A stretch of 64,000 bases of DNA from Halosimplex carlsbadense 2-9-1 (GCF_000337455.1 NZ_AOIU01000005.1:1-64000); one strand, 5' to 3'; counted from the stretch's first letter, positions 34,892 to 43,285 are shown. Notes: generated by a model not told the origin, from the sequence alone. Numbers and translations are program-made.

Positions 34892-34897
34892 TTTATG
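34892..34897 (+). promoter_or_regulatory. TATA box for the pentapeptide-repeat channel gene
   Basis: TTTATG within AAATATTTATGG lies 26-31 bp before the ATG at 34923, fitting an archaeal TATA box with a short leader. Confidence 0.6.
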
Positions 34898-34922
34898 GTC
34901 CGCGCATCTCGTGTGAGAAAGT

Positions 34923-37109
34923 ATGGCAGATAGAGGGGACGGGAGTCACGAATCCGGCGCGGTCGGGGTTCCCGGGGCGGGCGCGGACGGCGACGACGCG
35001 GGGGACGGATCCGCTCTGGCGGCGGAAGTGCTTCACCTCTCTCCGAACGAGCGGGCCGAGCGAGGGATCGGCGAGGAGGCGGTTCGCGAGGCGTTCCTGA
35101 CAGTCGTCCGCGAGGGCGACGCCGAGGCGAAGGACCTTCGGGGAGTCGAACTGCCCGCCATCGAATTGAACCGGCTGACCGTCGAGGGGGCCGACCGTCA
35201 CCCGGTCGACCTCCGGGGCGCGACGGTCGAGTCGCTGTCGGCGACGTTCGCGACGATCCGCCTGCCGATCCGGCTGGACGACGCGACGCTCGGCGACGTG
35301 ACCCTCGACGAGGCCCACGTCGAGGAACCGGTTCTGGCCGACGGTGTGACCGTCACCGGCGACTTCGAGGCCTTCGAGACGGAGTTCGCCGGCGACGTGG
35401 CGTTCGAGGGCGCGACCTTCGAGGGGCGGTTCGACGTCGACGAGGCGACCTTCGCCAACGACGTGACCTTCGACGAGGCGACCTTCGAGGGGGTCGTCGA
35501 GGCCCGGGCGGCAGAGTTCTACGGCGACTCGAACCTGCTCGACGACAACACCAGCTTCACCGACGCGTCGTTCGCTGCCCTGGCGGACTTCCGCCAGGCC
35601 GAGTTCGGGTTCACCCACTTCGAACGGGCGACGTTCGCCGGCGAGGCGAACTTCCAGGAGGCCAGCTTCGACGGCGACGCCGAGTTCGACGAGGCGGTCT
35701 TCGAGGCGTTCGCCGACTTCGACGAGGCCCGCTTCGACGGCGACACCGGGTTCGCCGACGTGACCTTCGCGGGAGACGCCGACTTCCGCGGCGCCGCCTT
35801 CTCGGGCCGCGAGCGCGCGCTCGACGAGGACGTGACCTTCGCCGGGACGACGTTCGCCGGCGACGCCGACTTCCGCCACGCCCGCTTCCGGTTCGTCTCC
35901 TTCGCCGAGGTGGCCTTCGAGGGCGTCGCCCACTTCGAGGAGGGTGAGTTCGACGCCGACGCGACGTTCGCCGGGGCGACGTTCGCGTCCGAAGCCGACT
36001 TCGACGAGGCGCGGTTCCGGGAGGACGCGGACTTCTCGGCCGTCGAGTTCGCCGCCCGTGCGGTCTTCCGCGGCGCGGAGTTCACCGGCGGCGCCAACTT
36101 CCTGAAAGACGACCTGACCTTCGAGGGCGCACACTTCGGTGCCGACGCCGACTTCCACAACGCCGAGATCACCTCCGCGAACTTCCTCGACACCGCCTTC
36201 GGCGGCGAGATCGACTTCAGCGGCGCCCACTTCTCCGAGCGCATCGACTTCGAGGCCAGCCAGGTCGACGGCGACGCCTGGGTGGATTTCACCCGCGCGA
36301 AGATCGTCTCCGGACGCATCGCCCAGCCCGCCGAGAACTGGGTGCGCTACGACCTGACGCTCGCTTCCCTCGGCGACGTCGAACTGGTCGCCGCCACCGA
36401 CGAGGACCACCGTCGTCTGCTGGATTTCTTCCGCTTCTGTCGCACGGAGTTCACCGAGTTCGACGGCCACGAGTTCGACTTCAGCGCCCACCGCGAGTAC
36501 CTGGACCGCAACGCCTGGGCGATCCACGAGTTCCACGAACCGCCCGACGCCGACCCCGAGTACGAACTCGCGATGACGCCCCAGGTGGCCGAGACCACCT
36601 ACCTCAAGGCCAAACAGAGCGCCGCCGCCGTCGGCGATATGAAGGTCGCAGGCGAGTTCCGCGTCAAGCGCCAGCAGTACAGCCGCGCGGAGAACGTGGC
36701 GGTCGTGCGCGACTCGACCGCACCGGTCTGGACCCGGATCAAGAACCTCGGTCGCGCGACCGAGAACTGGTTCCTCGGGATCACTTGCGGCCACGGGATG
36801 CGGCCCATCCGGATCGGCTTCGCGTTCGTCCTCGCGCCGCTTTTGTACGTGCCCTTCTACGCGTTCGGCGGTGACACGTTCATGACCGCGGCGGGTCAGC
36901 TCTCCGTCGGCGAGGCGCTCACGCCCGAGGGGCTGGCGACGCTGTTCGACGTGGCGCGCTTTAGCTACATCTCCTACACCACCATCGGCTACGGCTTCCT
37001 CGGGCCCGAGGGCCGCGGTGCGGAGGTGTTCGCCGCCAGCGAGGCGTATCTCAGCGTCGTCCTCTCGGCGCTGCTCGTCTACGCCCTGGTCAAGCGCTCG
37101 GAGATGTAG
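34923..37109 (+). CDS. Pentapeptide-repeat protein fused to a K+-channel pore
   Basis: A 728-aa protein. After a disordered acidic start, residues about 90-490 are pentapeptide-like A(D/N)FxxA-type repeats (FAGDADFRGAAFSG, FDGDAEFDEAVFEAFADFDE), which should form a right-handed quadrilateral beta-helix. A helical linker with EFRVKRQQYSRAENVAVVRD follows. The C-terminal about 100 residues are a two-TM pore: IRIGFAFVLAPLLYVPFYAF, then the filter FSYISYTTIGYGFLGPEG (TTIGYG at residues 686-691, the K+ selectivity signature), and YLSVVLSALLVYALVK. This is a large cytoplasmic sensor-like domain on a K+ channel. It appears monocistronic with its own TATA box. Confidence 0.9.
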   Translation: MADRGDGSHESGAVGVPGAGADGDDAGDGSALAAEVLHLSPNERAERGIGEEAVREAFLTVVREGDAEAKDLRGVELPAIELNRLTVEGADRHPVDLRGATVESLSATFATIRLPIRLDDATLGDVTLDEAHVEEPVLADGVTVTGDFEAFETEFAGDVAFEGATFEGRFDVDEATFANDVTFDEATFEGVVEARAAEFYGDSNLLDDNTSFTDASFAALADFRQAEFGFTHFERATFAGEANFQEASFDGDAEFDEAVFEAFADFDEARFDGDTGFADVTFAGDADFRGAAFSGRERALDEDVTFAGTTFAGDADFRHARFRFVSFAEVAFEGVAHFEEGEFDADATFAGATFASEADFDEARFREDADFSAVEFAARAVFRGAEFTGGANFLKDDLTFEGAHFGADADFHNAEITSANFLDTAFGGEIDFSGAHFSERIDFEASQVDGDAWVDFTRAKIVSGRIAQPAENWVRYDLTLASLGDVELVAATDEDHRRLLDFFRFCRTEFTEFDGHEFDFSAHREYLDRNAWAIHEFHEPPDADPEYELAMTPQVAETTYLKAKQSAAAVGDMKVAGEFRVKRQQYSRAENVAVVRDSTAPVWTRIKNLGRATENWFLGITCGHGMRPIRIGFAFVLAPLLYVPFYAFGGDTFMTAAGQLSVGEALTPEGLATLFDVARFSYISYTTIGYGFLGPEGRGAEVFAASEAYLSVVLSALLVYALVKRSEM

Positions 37110-37138
37110 GCGGGCGTCGGCGGGCGCCCGGGCCACCG

Positions 37139-37450
37139 TCACAGCAACTCGGCGACGAACGCCCGGTAGTCCCGTTCGACCTCGTCTTCGACGTCGGGAG
37201 TCACCCAGCCGGACACCCAGTTCATGTTCGCAGCGAAGAAGACGAGCACGTAGAGGCGCCGGCGCGCTTCGAACGCTTCGTCCGCGGGAAGGTCCCGGAC
37301 CGCCCGGTACCCCTCGTACAGCGCGGACCGGATACGCTCCCGCCGCTCCGAATCGAGCGGACTCAGCCCGCAGAGGCCCTGCTCGGCGCAGGCGAGGTCG
37401 TACTCCCGGTCGGTCGTGCGAACGAGCCCCCAGTCGAGCAGGCCTGTCAC
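37139..37450 (-). pseudogene. C-terminal fragment of an APH/choline-kinase-like phosphotransferase
   Basis: The reading frame begins TGLLDWGLVRTTDREYDLACA, which matches the metal-binding Asp segment (xxIDWxxAxxGDxxYDLA) that lies near the middle-to-end of aminoglycoside phosphotransferase-family kinases, and continues with a helical C-terminus (LYEGYRAVRDLPADEAFEA). The catalytic HGD loop and the whole N-lobe are missing upstream, where a PIN gene fragment on the other strand begins. It is therefore a broken remnant, not a functional kinase. Confidence 0.75.
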
Positions 37451-37662
37451 TTGTCGCGCTCGCCCATCCCGATGCGGACGAGTTCGCGGCCGTCTGCGAG
37501 TCGTTCGACCGGTACGACGACCAGCAGATATCGTTCGTCGACCACTCCGTCGCGGTACTGGCCCGAAACCGAGACGTCGAACAGGTGTTCACGTTCAACG
37601 GTGACTTCAGAGTGTTCGACCTCGCGGTCGTTCCCGCCGATACCGGTGATGAGACCCACTGA
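37443..37662 (+). pseudogene. C-terminal fragment of a VapC-type PIN-domain toxin
   Basis: The frame reads LSLVALAHPDADEFAAVCES and then FDRYDDQQISFVDHSVAVLA, with VEQVFTFNGDFRVFDLAVVP at the end. This is the C-terminal third of a VapC PIN domain (conserved ISFVD acidic site and FTF(D)xxF). The first Asp/Glu catalytic part is absent; the frame merges into unrelated sequence at about 37440, at the same point where the APH fragment on the other strand starts. Both genes were cut at one junction. Confidence 0.7.
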
Positions 37663-37667
37663 CGCTC

Positions 37668-37749
37668 ATACGGATTGTTGCAAGCGTTTACCGGGTCGAC
37701 CGCACGACCGCGTGCTGTCGAACCAGGAATGTCTTGCAACAATCCGTAT
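37668..37749. mobile_element. 82-bp MITE-like element with 17-bp perfect terminal inverted repeats
   Basis: ATACGGATTGTTGCAAG (37668-37684) is repeated inverted and exact at 37733-37749. The complementarity continues imperfectly, giving 27 of 33 matching bases between 37668-37700 and 37717-37749 around a 16-bp centre. No ORF fits inside. It sits 5 bp after the PIN fragment stop, and its right end shares one base with the stop codon of the F420 gene. No clear target-site duplication is visible. It could also work as a bidirectional terminator. Confidence 0.75.
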
Positions 37750-39395
37750 CAGTGCTTGGCCTCGTGGGGGTTCAGTTCGGTCCCGTACTGCTCGGCGTGG
37801 TCGGTGTAGTCGATGAACCGGGGCGCGTCGGGGTCGAACGGGCGCTCCAGCGACTCGAAGGCCTTCTTCTTGTCCCAGGACTGGAGCCCGCCGACCGCCG
37901 ACCGGTCCTCCAGGTCGTGGTAATCGAGGTCCCCCTTCGTCAGGTTCCAGGCGTCCAGTCCCTGCTCGGTGCGGACGATCACCGACGAGTACTCGTCACT
38001 GGAACCGACGGAGCCGACGGTCAGGTCTGCGCAGTAGCCGGTGAAGTCCGCACATTCGTCACAGCCCTTCAGCGCGGCGTCGTGGAAGTGCTCCACGTCC
38101 TCGTCGACGATCAGCTCGCCCTCGCGGTCGTAGACCAGCATCTTCCCGTCGAGCACGTCCATCTTCCCCACGTCGTCGAGGTCGACGTCCCGCTGCTCGA
38201 CGAGCTGCTCGCCCATCAGGCGCTCGTAGTTGAAGTTCTTCGTACACATCAGGGCGATGCGGTAGTCGATGGCCCGGACGCCCGCCTCCTGGGAACCGTA
38301 CTCCCACTCGAAGTCCTCCAGGGCGCGGATCCCCTCGATCTCGCAGGGCGTGCCGACGAGCGCGAGCGACGCCTCCTCGATGGGCACGTCGAGTTTGTGG
38401 TCCCACCGTTCGAGGTCGAGGGTACCCAGGGCCATCGTCTGGTTGTAGACGCTGCCGGCGTTGTCGATGCACTCCTCGGGCGTGGTGGCGAGGAACGCCT
38501 CGGCCTTCCAGGGGTCGTCGTCGCTCTCGGTGGCGATCAGGGCGCCGTCGATCTCCCCCGCCTCCAGCAGGTGGACGAGGACCGACGTGACGAGGCCGCC
38601 GTCCTGGGCGCCCTCGCGCCAGTCGTCTTCGACTCTCGCCGAGAACTCGGTGATGGGGTCGCCGGCGCCGCTGACGTTGTCGTCGCCACCGGTGATCTTC
38701 CACTGGCGCTCGTAGCGCAGGCCCCCGCGCGGGCAGAAGTCCCAGCACAGCGAACAGCCCGTACACATCTTCACGAGTTCGGGCAGGCCGTCGTCGCCGA
38801 TACCGATGGAGTCGGAGGGACAGGCGGCGACGCAGGTGCCACACTGGATGCAACGACCGTCGTCGACGACCGCCTCGTCGAGTTCCATGAACCACGTCTT
38901 GTCCTCGGGCGTCTCGATGTCGTTCATCCGCGAGCGGATCTCGTAGGAGGGCGTGTCCAGCGCCAGTTCCGCCTCGCCGGGCCGCTGGACGCGCCGGTCG
39001 GCCGGCGTCGCGTACACGTCCTGGCTCGCGCTCTCGGCCGGCTCGGTGAACTCCACGTCGCGGAGCTTGCCGTGCTCGTCGACGTTGGCGGGTCTGGCAC
39101 CACCGTCCGGAACGGTCGACGAACCACCGGACTGCCCGTCCCCTCCGTGGGTGTGACCGCTCTCGGGGCGGCCGCCGCAGCCACAGGAACTCCCGCACCC
39201 GCAGTCGTCGCTGTCGTCGCTCCCCACGTCGGGGACACCCGGCATCGGCCCGTCGCGACCGCCGTCCGTCAGCAGGCGCGAGTCGTCGATTTCGGCGTCG
39301 TCTCGGCCGTCTTCCGCCAGTTCCGGGGCCACGTCCGCGGGCGCGACCTGCCGCTCGCCGTCCTGTCGCCGCTCTCGGGTGCGCTCAGTCCCCAC
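37749..39395 (-). CDS. FrhB/FdhB-type coenzyme F420 hydrogenase/dehydrogenase beta-subunit family protein with ferredoxin domain
   Basis: A 548-aa protein. The N-terminus is disordered with a Cys-rich patch DDCGCGSSCGCGGRPESGH. Two [4Fe-4S] motifs follow (about residues 160-215): RCIQCGTCVAACPSDSIGI and MCTGCSLCWDFCPRGG. The remaining 320 residues are the FrhB N- and C-terminal domains (VTSVLVHLLEAGEIDGALI, ALVGTPCEIEGIRALEDFEW, FCADL-like TGYCADLTVGSVGSSDEYSS), known to bind FAD and F420 and oxidise F420H2. The start used is GTG 39395, overlapping the end of the siroheme reductase gene by 11 nt. Together they mirror the two halves of methanogen Fsr. Confidence 0.85.
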   Translation of the reverse strand: MGTERTRERRQDGERQVAPADVAPELAEDGRDDAEIDDSRLLTDGGRDGPMPGVPDVGSDDSDDCGCGSSCGCGGRPESGHTHGGDGQSGGSSTVPDGGARPANVDEHGKLRDVEFTEPAESASQDVYATPADRRVQRPGEAELALDTPSYEIRSRMNDIETPEDKTWFMELDEAVVDDGRCIQCGTCVAACPSDSIGIGDDGLPELVKMCTGCSLCWDFCPRGGLRYERQWKITGGDDNVSGAGDPITEFSARVEDDWREGAQDGGLVTSVLVHLLEAGEIDGALIATESDDDPWKAEAFLATTPEECIDNAGSVYNQTMALGTLDLERWDHKLDVPIEEASLALVGTPCEIEGIRALEDFEWEYGSQEAGVRAIDYRIALMCTKNFNYERLMGEQLVEQRDVDLDDVGKMDVLDGKMLVYDREGELIVDEDVEHFHDAALKGCDECADFTGYCADLTVGSVGSSDEYSSVIVRTEQGLDAWNLTKGDLDYHDLEDRSAVGGLQSWDKKKAFESLERPFDPDAPRFIDYTDHAEQYGTELNPHEAKH

Positions 39396-41205
39396 GGGCG
39401 ACACCTCCCGAGACGTTCGCGTCGGCGCGTTGCATGACGTTCCGGAGCCGCTGGTTCCCGACCCGACGGGTCCACTCGTAGAACCGTTCGCCGTCCTCGC
39501 GCTCGTCGACGTAGGCCGCGAACAGCTCCTCGATGGCGGGGATGACCGCGCTGGCCGGAACTGCGGTTTCGACCCAGTCGAGGAACTCGTTGTCCGCCCC
39601 CAGCGACCCGCCGAGGCCGAAGTCCATGCCCTCCACGATGTCGACGGCTTCGCCGTCTGCCCGAGGCGTCGTCGACGCCTCGCTGTTGTCCCCCTCCTCG
39701 TTGGTGGTGCCCTCGGGGTCTCGCGGCTCGGTTCCCTCCCCGCTCGACCGGTCCGAGGCGCCCCGCGCCTCGCGCTCGTCGAGCTGGACCGTCTCGCCGC
39801 GGAAGCCGATGTCGGCGATCTGCGGCTGGGCACAGGAGGCCGAACAGCCCGACATGTGCATCCGGACCACGTCCAGATCGTCGGGCGTGTCGATCCGGCG
39901 GTCCAGCGCCTTCGCCCACCGGTAGACGCGGTTTTTCGTCTCGATGATGCCGTAGTTGCAGAACTCCGAGCCGGTGCAGCCGACGGCGCCCCGCGAGAAG
40001 GGACCGGGGTCGGGCTCGTACTTGCGGGCGAACGGTTCGTTCAGCAGGTCGCCGACGTTCTCCCGCGGGACGTGCGTGATCAGGAAGTTCTGGTCGGTCG
40101 CGAGCCGAATAGAGGCCTCGTCGGTGCCGTACTTCCGCGCGGCGCGGGCCGCCGCTGCGAACTCGTCGCCGCCCATCCGGCCCGCGATGACGTTGAAGCC
40201 GACGTACTTCAGGCCGTCTTCCTTCTGGTCGTGGACGCCGACGTGGTCGCCCGTGTATCCCTCGGTGAGGTCGGTCCCCGACTCGGGCAGGTCGACCTCA
40301 CAGCGCCGGCGGACGGCCTGCTCGAACTCGTCGGTGCCCAGCTGTTCGACGAGATAGCGCATCCGGCAGACGCCGCGGTTGTTGCGATCGCCCAGTTCCT
40401 TGAACGTCTGGGCGATGGCTCGGCAGAACTCCACGGCCTCGCCCGGTGGGACGAACACGTCCATCCCCGTGGCCATCCGCGGCCCGTCCGAGAGGCCGCC
40501 GCCGACCTTGCAGTGGAAGCCGTATATCTCCTCGTCGCCGTCGGACCCGCCCACCGCTTTCCGCGCCGGCGTCAACCCCACGTCGTTGATCTGCGACTGA
40601 CCGCAGTCGTGTTTGCAGCCGGTGATGGTCATCTTGAACTTCCGCGGGAGGTTGGCGTACTCCCGGTTGCCCGTGAAGTAGTCGGAGACGGCGTCGATCA
40701 CCGGCTGGGCGTCGAAGCACTCGTGGTCGTCGAGGCCGGCGGCGGGACAGCCGAGCACGTTCCGGGCGCCGTCGCCACAGCCCTGGATCGTCGTCAGCCC
40801 CACCTCGTCGTACTTCGCCCAGACTTCGGGCACGTCCTCGACCTCGATCCAATGTTTCTGGACATCCTGGCGGGTCGTGATGTCGAGGAAGGCGTCGCCC
40901 CACACCGAGTTCTGGTCCTCGCCGCCGTACTCGTCGGGCGCGGTGGCGTACTTCTCGGCCACCTCGCCGATCACCTCGGCCTGGTCCGGGGTGAGATACC
41001 CGCCGGGGACCTTCGTGCGCATCATGAAGTAGCCGTCCTGGCGACCGTGGGAGTACATCCCGGCCCACTTGAGCCGCTCCCACTCGCCGTCGCCGGCCCG
41101 CTCCTCGATCTCCGCGAACGACAGCCCCTCCGCGGCGTACTGCTTCACGTCCTCGACCACGTCCAGCGGATGTTTCTCCTGTTTCCACTCCTCGACGGTG
41201 TTCAT
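39385..41205 (-). CDS. Siroheme [4Fe-4S] sulfite/nitrite reductase
   Basis: A 606-aa protein of the NirA/SiR family that reduces sulfite to sulfide or nitrite to ammonia by six electrons. Two ferredoxin-like halves are present: YFMMRTKVPGGYLTPDQAEV, TIQGCGDGARNVLGCPA, KMTITGCKHDCGQSQINDVG in the first, and IRLATDQNFLITHVPRENV in the second. The siroheme/[4Fe-4S] ligands are CTGSEFC and, further on, MSGCSASCAQPQIADIGF. An acidic, Ser/Thr-rich insertion (about residues 470-520) is a halophilic loop. The start ATG at 41205 follows the family's N-terminus. The substrate is not decided by sequence alone. It overlaps the F420 gene downstream. Confidence 0.9.
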   Translation of the reverse strand: MNTVEEWKQEKHPLDVVEDVKQYAAEGLSFAEIEERAGDGEWERLKWAGMYSHGRQDGYFMMRTKVPGGYLTPDQAEVIGEVAEKYATAPDEYGGEDQNSVWGDAFLDITTRQDVQKHWIEVEDVPEVWAKYDEVGLTTIQGCGDGARNVLGCPAAGLDDHECFDAQPVIDAVSDYFTGNREYANLPRKFKMTITGCKHDCGQSQINDVGLTPARKAVGGSDGDEEIYGFHCKVGGGLSDGPRMATGMDVFVPPGEAVEFCRAIAQTFKELGDRNNRGVCRMRYLVEQLGTDEFEQAVRRRCEVDLPESGTDLTEGYTGDHVGVHDQKEDGLKYVGFNVIAGRMGGDEFAAAARAARKYGTDEASIRLATDQNFLITHVPRENVGDLLNEPFARKYEPDPGPFSRGAVGCTGSEFCNYGIIETKNRVYRWAKALDRRIDTPDDLDVVRMHMSGCSASCAQPQIADIGFRGETVQLDEREARGASDRSSGEGTEPRDPEGTTNEEGDNSEASTTPRADGEAVDIVEGMDFGLGGSLGADNEFLDWVETAVPASAVIPAIEELFAAYVDEREDGERFYEWTRRVGNQRLRNVMQRADANVSGGVARGD

Positions 41206-41698
41206 GCGAATCCCCCCGGGATGAGCATGAGCTCGTCGGAGCTTGCTCTGACAGCGTTCATCGGCCATCCCCCCGTGTACCGCGGGTCGGTGTGTTCCTG
41301 ACGTGCATGTTCGGTCTCCCGTCACGCGGCGGTCGCGTGCGTGCTAACAGTTCACACAACCCACGGTTCTGTATCCCACCGTCTCGGTCAGCCCTGCCAC
41401 GACTGCGCGAAACCCCACCTCGGTTGCTGGTATCGGTGACGCACCACGGGCACCGAGGAAACCCCGCTTGCCGTTCAGACCGCGCCCGACTGGGGTTGGT
41501 GACCGTCGGGAGGGACCAGCCGTCGTGTCATGTATCCGATTTACCGTCACCAACCCGGCCAAGCGCCGCTATCCGGTGGTTTCGCGGACGACCGCGGCCG
41601 ACTGAACCGGATCATGTTGCCTATTTGCGGCAGCGACGGCGAAGGGTGCGCGGAAGTGCGCTTTTATGTAGAACGGAGCCTTGTGATCGAATAACCGA
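41206..41698. other. Intergenic region upstream of the reductase operon
   Basis: No supported gene. It should contain promoters for both divergent units. It includes a copy of the GAGCTTGCTC palindrome (41235-41252) and an inverted repeat GGTTGGTGAC (41495-41504) / GTCACCAACC (41547-41556), which could be an operator or hairpin. A TATA box for the 41699 gene is at 41662-41668 (TTTTATG). Confidence 0.6.
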
Positions 41699-41851
41699 AT
41701 GAGCGACTCACAGAACGTGCAGGCGGTCGAAGAGGAGCAGGTCGAATCGGAGGACGAACGCGAGGTCGACACCTCACACCTCGACGGCGTCGAGGACGGT
41801 TGCGGCTGTGCCGAGGTGTGGGAGCACCTCTCCGACGAACGCGACGAGTAG
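41699..41851 (+). CDS. 50-aa acidic small protein with CGC motif
   Basis: The ORF encodes MSDSQNVQAVEEEQVESEDE, then DTSHLDGVEDGCGCAEVWEH and LSDERDE. The Cys pair (CGC) followed by a Trp-Glu-His helix and the strong acidity suggest a real small haloarchaeal protein, possibly metal-binding together with His residues. The TATA box TTTTATG at 41662-41668 lies 31-37 bp upstream, so the leader is very short or absent. I do not know its function. It is divergent from the reductase operon. Confidence 0.65.
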   Translation: MSDSQNVQAVEEEQVESEDEREVDTSHLDGVEDGCGCAEVWEHLSDERDE

Positions 41852-42043
41852 GCCGGGCGTCTGTTTTCCGGCAGTGCAGACTGATTCCACGAGTGGCATC
41901 GGTGCGTTCCGGGTACCGGCGGCGACGTTGTTACTGGACGACGGGCTCACGGTCTCGTTCTCACACGCCGACTGTCGAGTGGTCGTCGACGGCGGCGGCC
42001 ACATCGGCGCCGCGGACTGACCGGATCGACCCCGGTAGCCGAC

Positions 42044-43279
42044 CTACTCCGCGCCGAGGAGCTGGTCGACGATGTCCTCGGGGTCGAACGGTTCGAGGTC
42101 GCCGTAGTCCTGGCCGGTGCCGAGGAAGAGAATCGGTTTGCCCGTGACGTGGGCGATGGAGATAGCCGCGCCGCCTTGCGGGTCGGCGTCGGCCTTCGTC
42201 AGCACCGCGCCGTCGACCTCCGCGGCGTCGTCGAACTCGCGGGCGCGGTTGACGGCGTCCTGACCCGCGACGGCCTCGTCAACGAACAGCGTCATGTCGG
42301 GGCCGATCACCCGGTCGATCTTCGAGAGCTGGTCCATCAGCCCGTCCGAGGTGTGCAGGCGACCCGCCGTGTCGCCCAGCACCACGTCCACGTCGTTGGC
42401 CTTCGCGTACTCGACGGCGTCGTAGATGACCGCGGCGGGATCCGACCCCTGCTCGTGGGAGATGACCCGCTTGTCCAGCGCCTCGGCGTGTTGCTGGAGT
42501 TGCTCGTTGGCGCCGGCGCGGTATGTGTCGCCGTTGGCCAGCACCGCCGACAGGCCGCGGTCCTCGAAGTACCGGGAGAGCTTGGCGATGGTCGTCGTCT
42601 TCCCGACGCCGTTGACGCCGGTGAAGATGATGACCACTGGCGCGTCCGCTTCGGCGACCCGCTCGTCGAAGTCGAACTGCCCGACGCTGATCACGTCGTA
42701 CAGCGCCTCGCGCAGCGCGTCGCGGACGAGGTTGCCCGTCGAGGACAGCCGCCGGCGCGTGTCACCGACGAGGTTCTGTTCGACGCCGTCGAGGATCTCC
42801 TCTGCGACCCCCATCTCCACGTCGCTCTGGAGCAATGCGAGTTCCAGGTCGTCGAGGTGGTTCTGCAGGTCGTCCTCGTCGATGACCGTCTTGCCCGTCG
42901 CGAACAGCTTCGCCCGCTGGCCGAGGCTTCGCCCGTCGTCTTCGTCTCCGGCCTCGTCCTCGGCCTCCGCCGGCTCGTCGTCGCCGGCCGCGTCCTCGTC
43001 CGCTTCGCCGTCGGGCGCGTCCTCGTCCACTTCGGCGTCGGACGCGTCGGTGTCGGTGTCGGGCTCGGGCACGTCGGCCTCGGTCTCGTCCGACTCGGCG
43101 TCCACCGCGTCCGCTTCGACCGACGCTTCGTCGACCGTCTCGGTGGACGCGTCGCTGGCTTCGGCATCTGCCGCCTCGGCCTCCGGGTCGTCGGCTTCCT
43201 CGTCGACCGCCTCGTCGTCGACGTCCTCCTCGACATCGTCGCTGAAGCGGCCGAGTTTCTCTTTCAGTCCGTCGAACAT
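42044..43279 (-). CDS. ftsY: Signal recognition particle receptor FtsY
   Basis: A 411-aa SRP receptor GTPase that docks SRP-ribosome complexes at the membrane. The first about 135 residues are an extremely acidic linker (many DAEAS/DEADD units) as in haloarchaeal FtsY; the N domain follows (KTVIDEDDLQNHLDDLELAL). The G domain shows G1 GVNGVGKTTTIAKLSRYF, the insertion-box DTYRAGANEQLQQHAEAL, G3 VVLGDTAGRLHTSDGLM, G4 VLTKADADPQGGAAIS, and the C-terminal closing motif PILFLGTGQDYGDLEPFDP. It is the last gene of the rpl18a-pfdA-ftsY set, 6 bp after pfdA. Confidence 0.95.
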   Translation of the reverse strand: MFDGLKEKLGRFSDDVEEDVDDEAVDEEADDPEAEAADAEASDASTETVDEASVEADAVDAESDETEADVPEPDTDTDASDAEVDEDAPDGEADEDAAGDDEPAEAEDEAGDEDDGRSLGQRAKLFATGKTVIDEDDLQNHLDDLELALLQSDVEMGVAEEILDGVEQNLVGDTRRRLSSTGNLVRDALREALYDVISVGQFDFDERVAEADAPVVIIFTGVNGVGKTTTIAKLSRYFEDRGLSAVLANGDTYRAGANEQLQQHAEALDKRVISHEQGSDPAAVIYDAVEYAKANDVDVVLGDTAGRLHTSDGLMDQLSKIDRVIGPDMTLFVDEAVAGQDAVNRAREFDDAAEVDGAVLTKADADPQGGAAISIAHVTGKPILFLGTGQDYGDLEPFDPEDIVDQLLGAE

Positions 43280-43285
43280 CGGGCC

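Noticed and set aside
35400..36250. Periodic DNA repeats resembling a repeat array or CRISPR
   Set aside because: The periodicity comes from codons of the pentapeptide-repeat protein; there are no identical repeats with unique spacers.
37447..37659. 70-aa minus-strand ORF (MGLITGIGGNDREVEH...)
   Set aside because: It is antisense to the PIN-domain fragment, which shows real VapC motifs.
34893..37742. 949-aa open frame on the minus strand opposite the pentapeptide-repeat channel
   Set aside because: It is the antisense shadow of a high-GC repeat gene; the plus-strand protein has clear domains and a promoter, and the minus frame is Val/Glu/Gly-rich without motifs.
41292..41702. 136-aa plus-strand ORF upstream of the CGC protein
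   Set aside because: It has no protein-like composition and spans the TATA box of the next gene; treated as non-coding.
41808..42020. Possible 70-aa ORF after the small CGC protein (plus strand), and a minus-strand alternative at 41774-42004
   Set aside because: It starts inside the 50-aa gene in another frame, has no promoter, no motif and no translation signal. A degraded gene fragment cannot be excluded.
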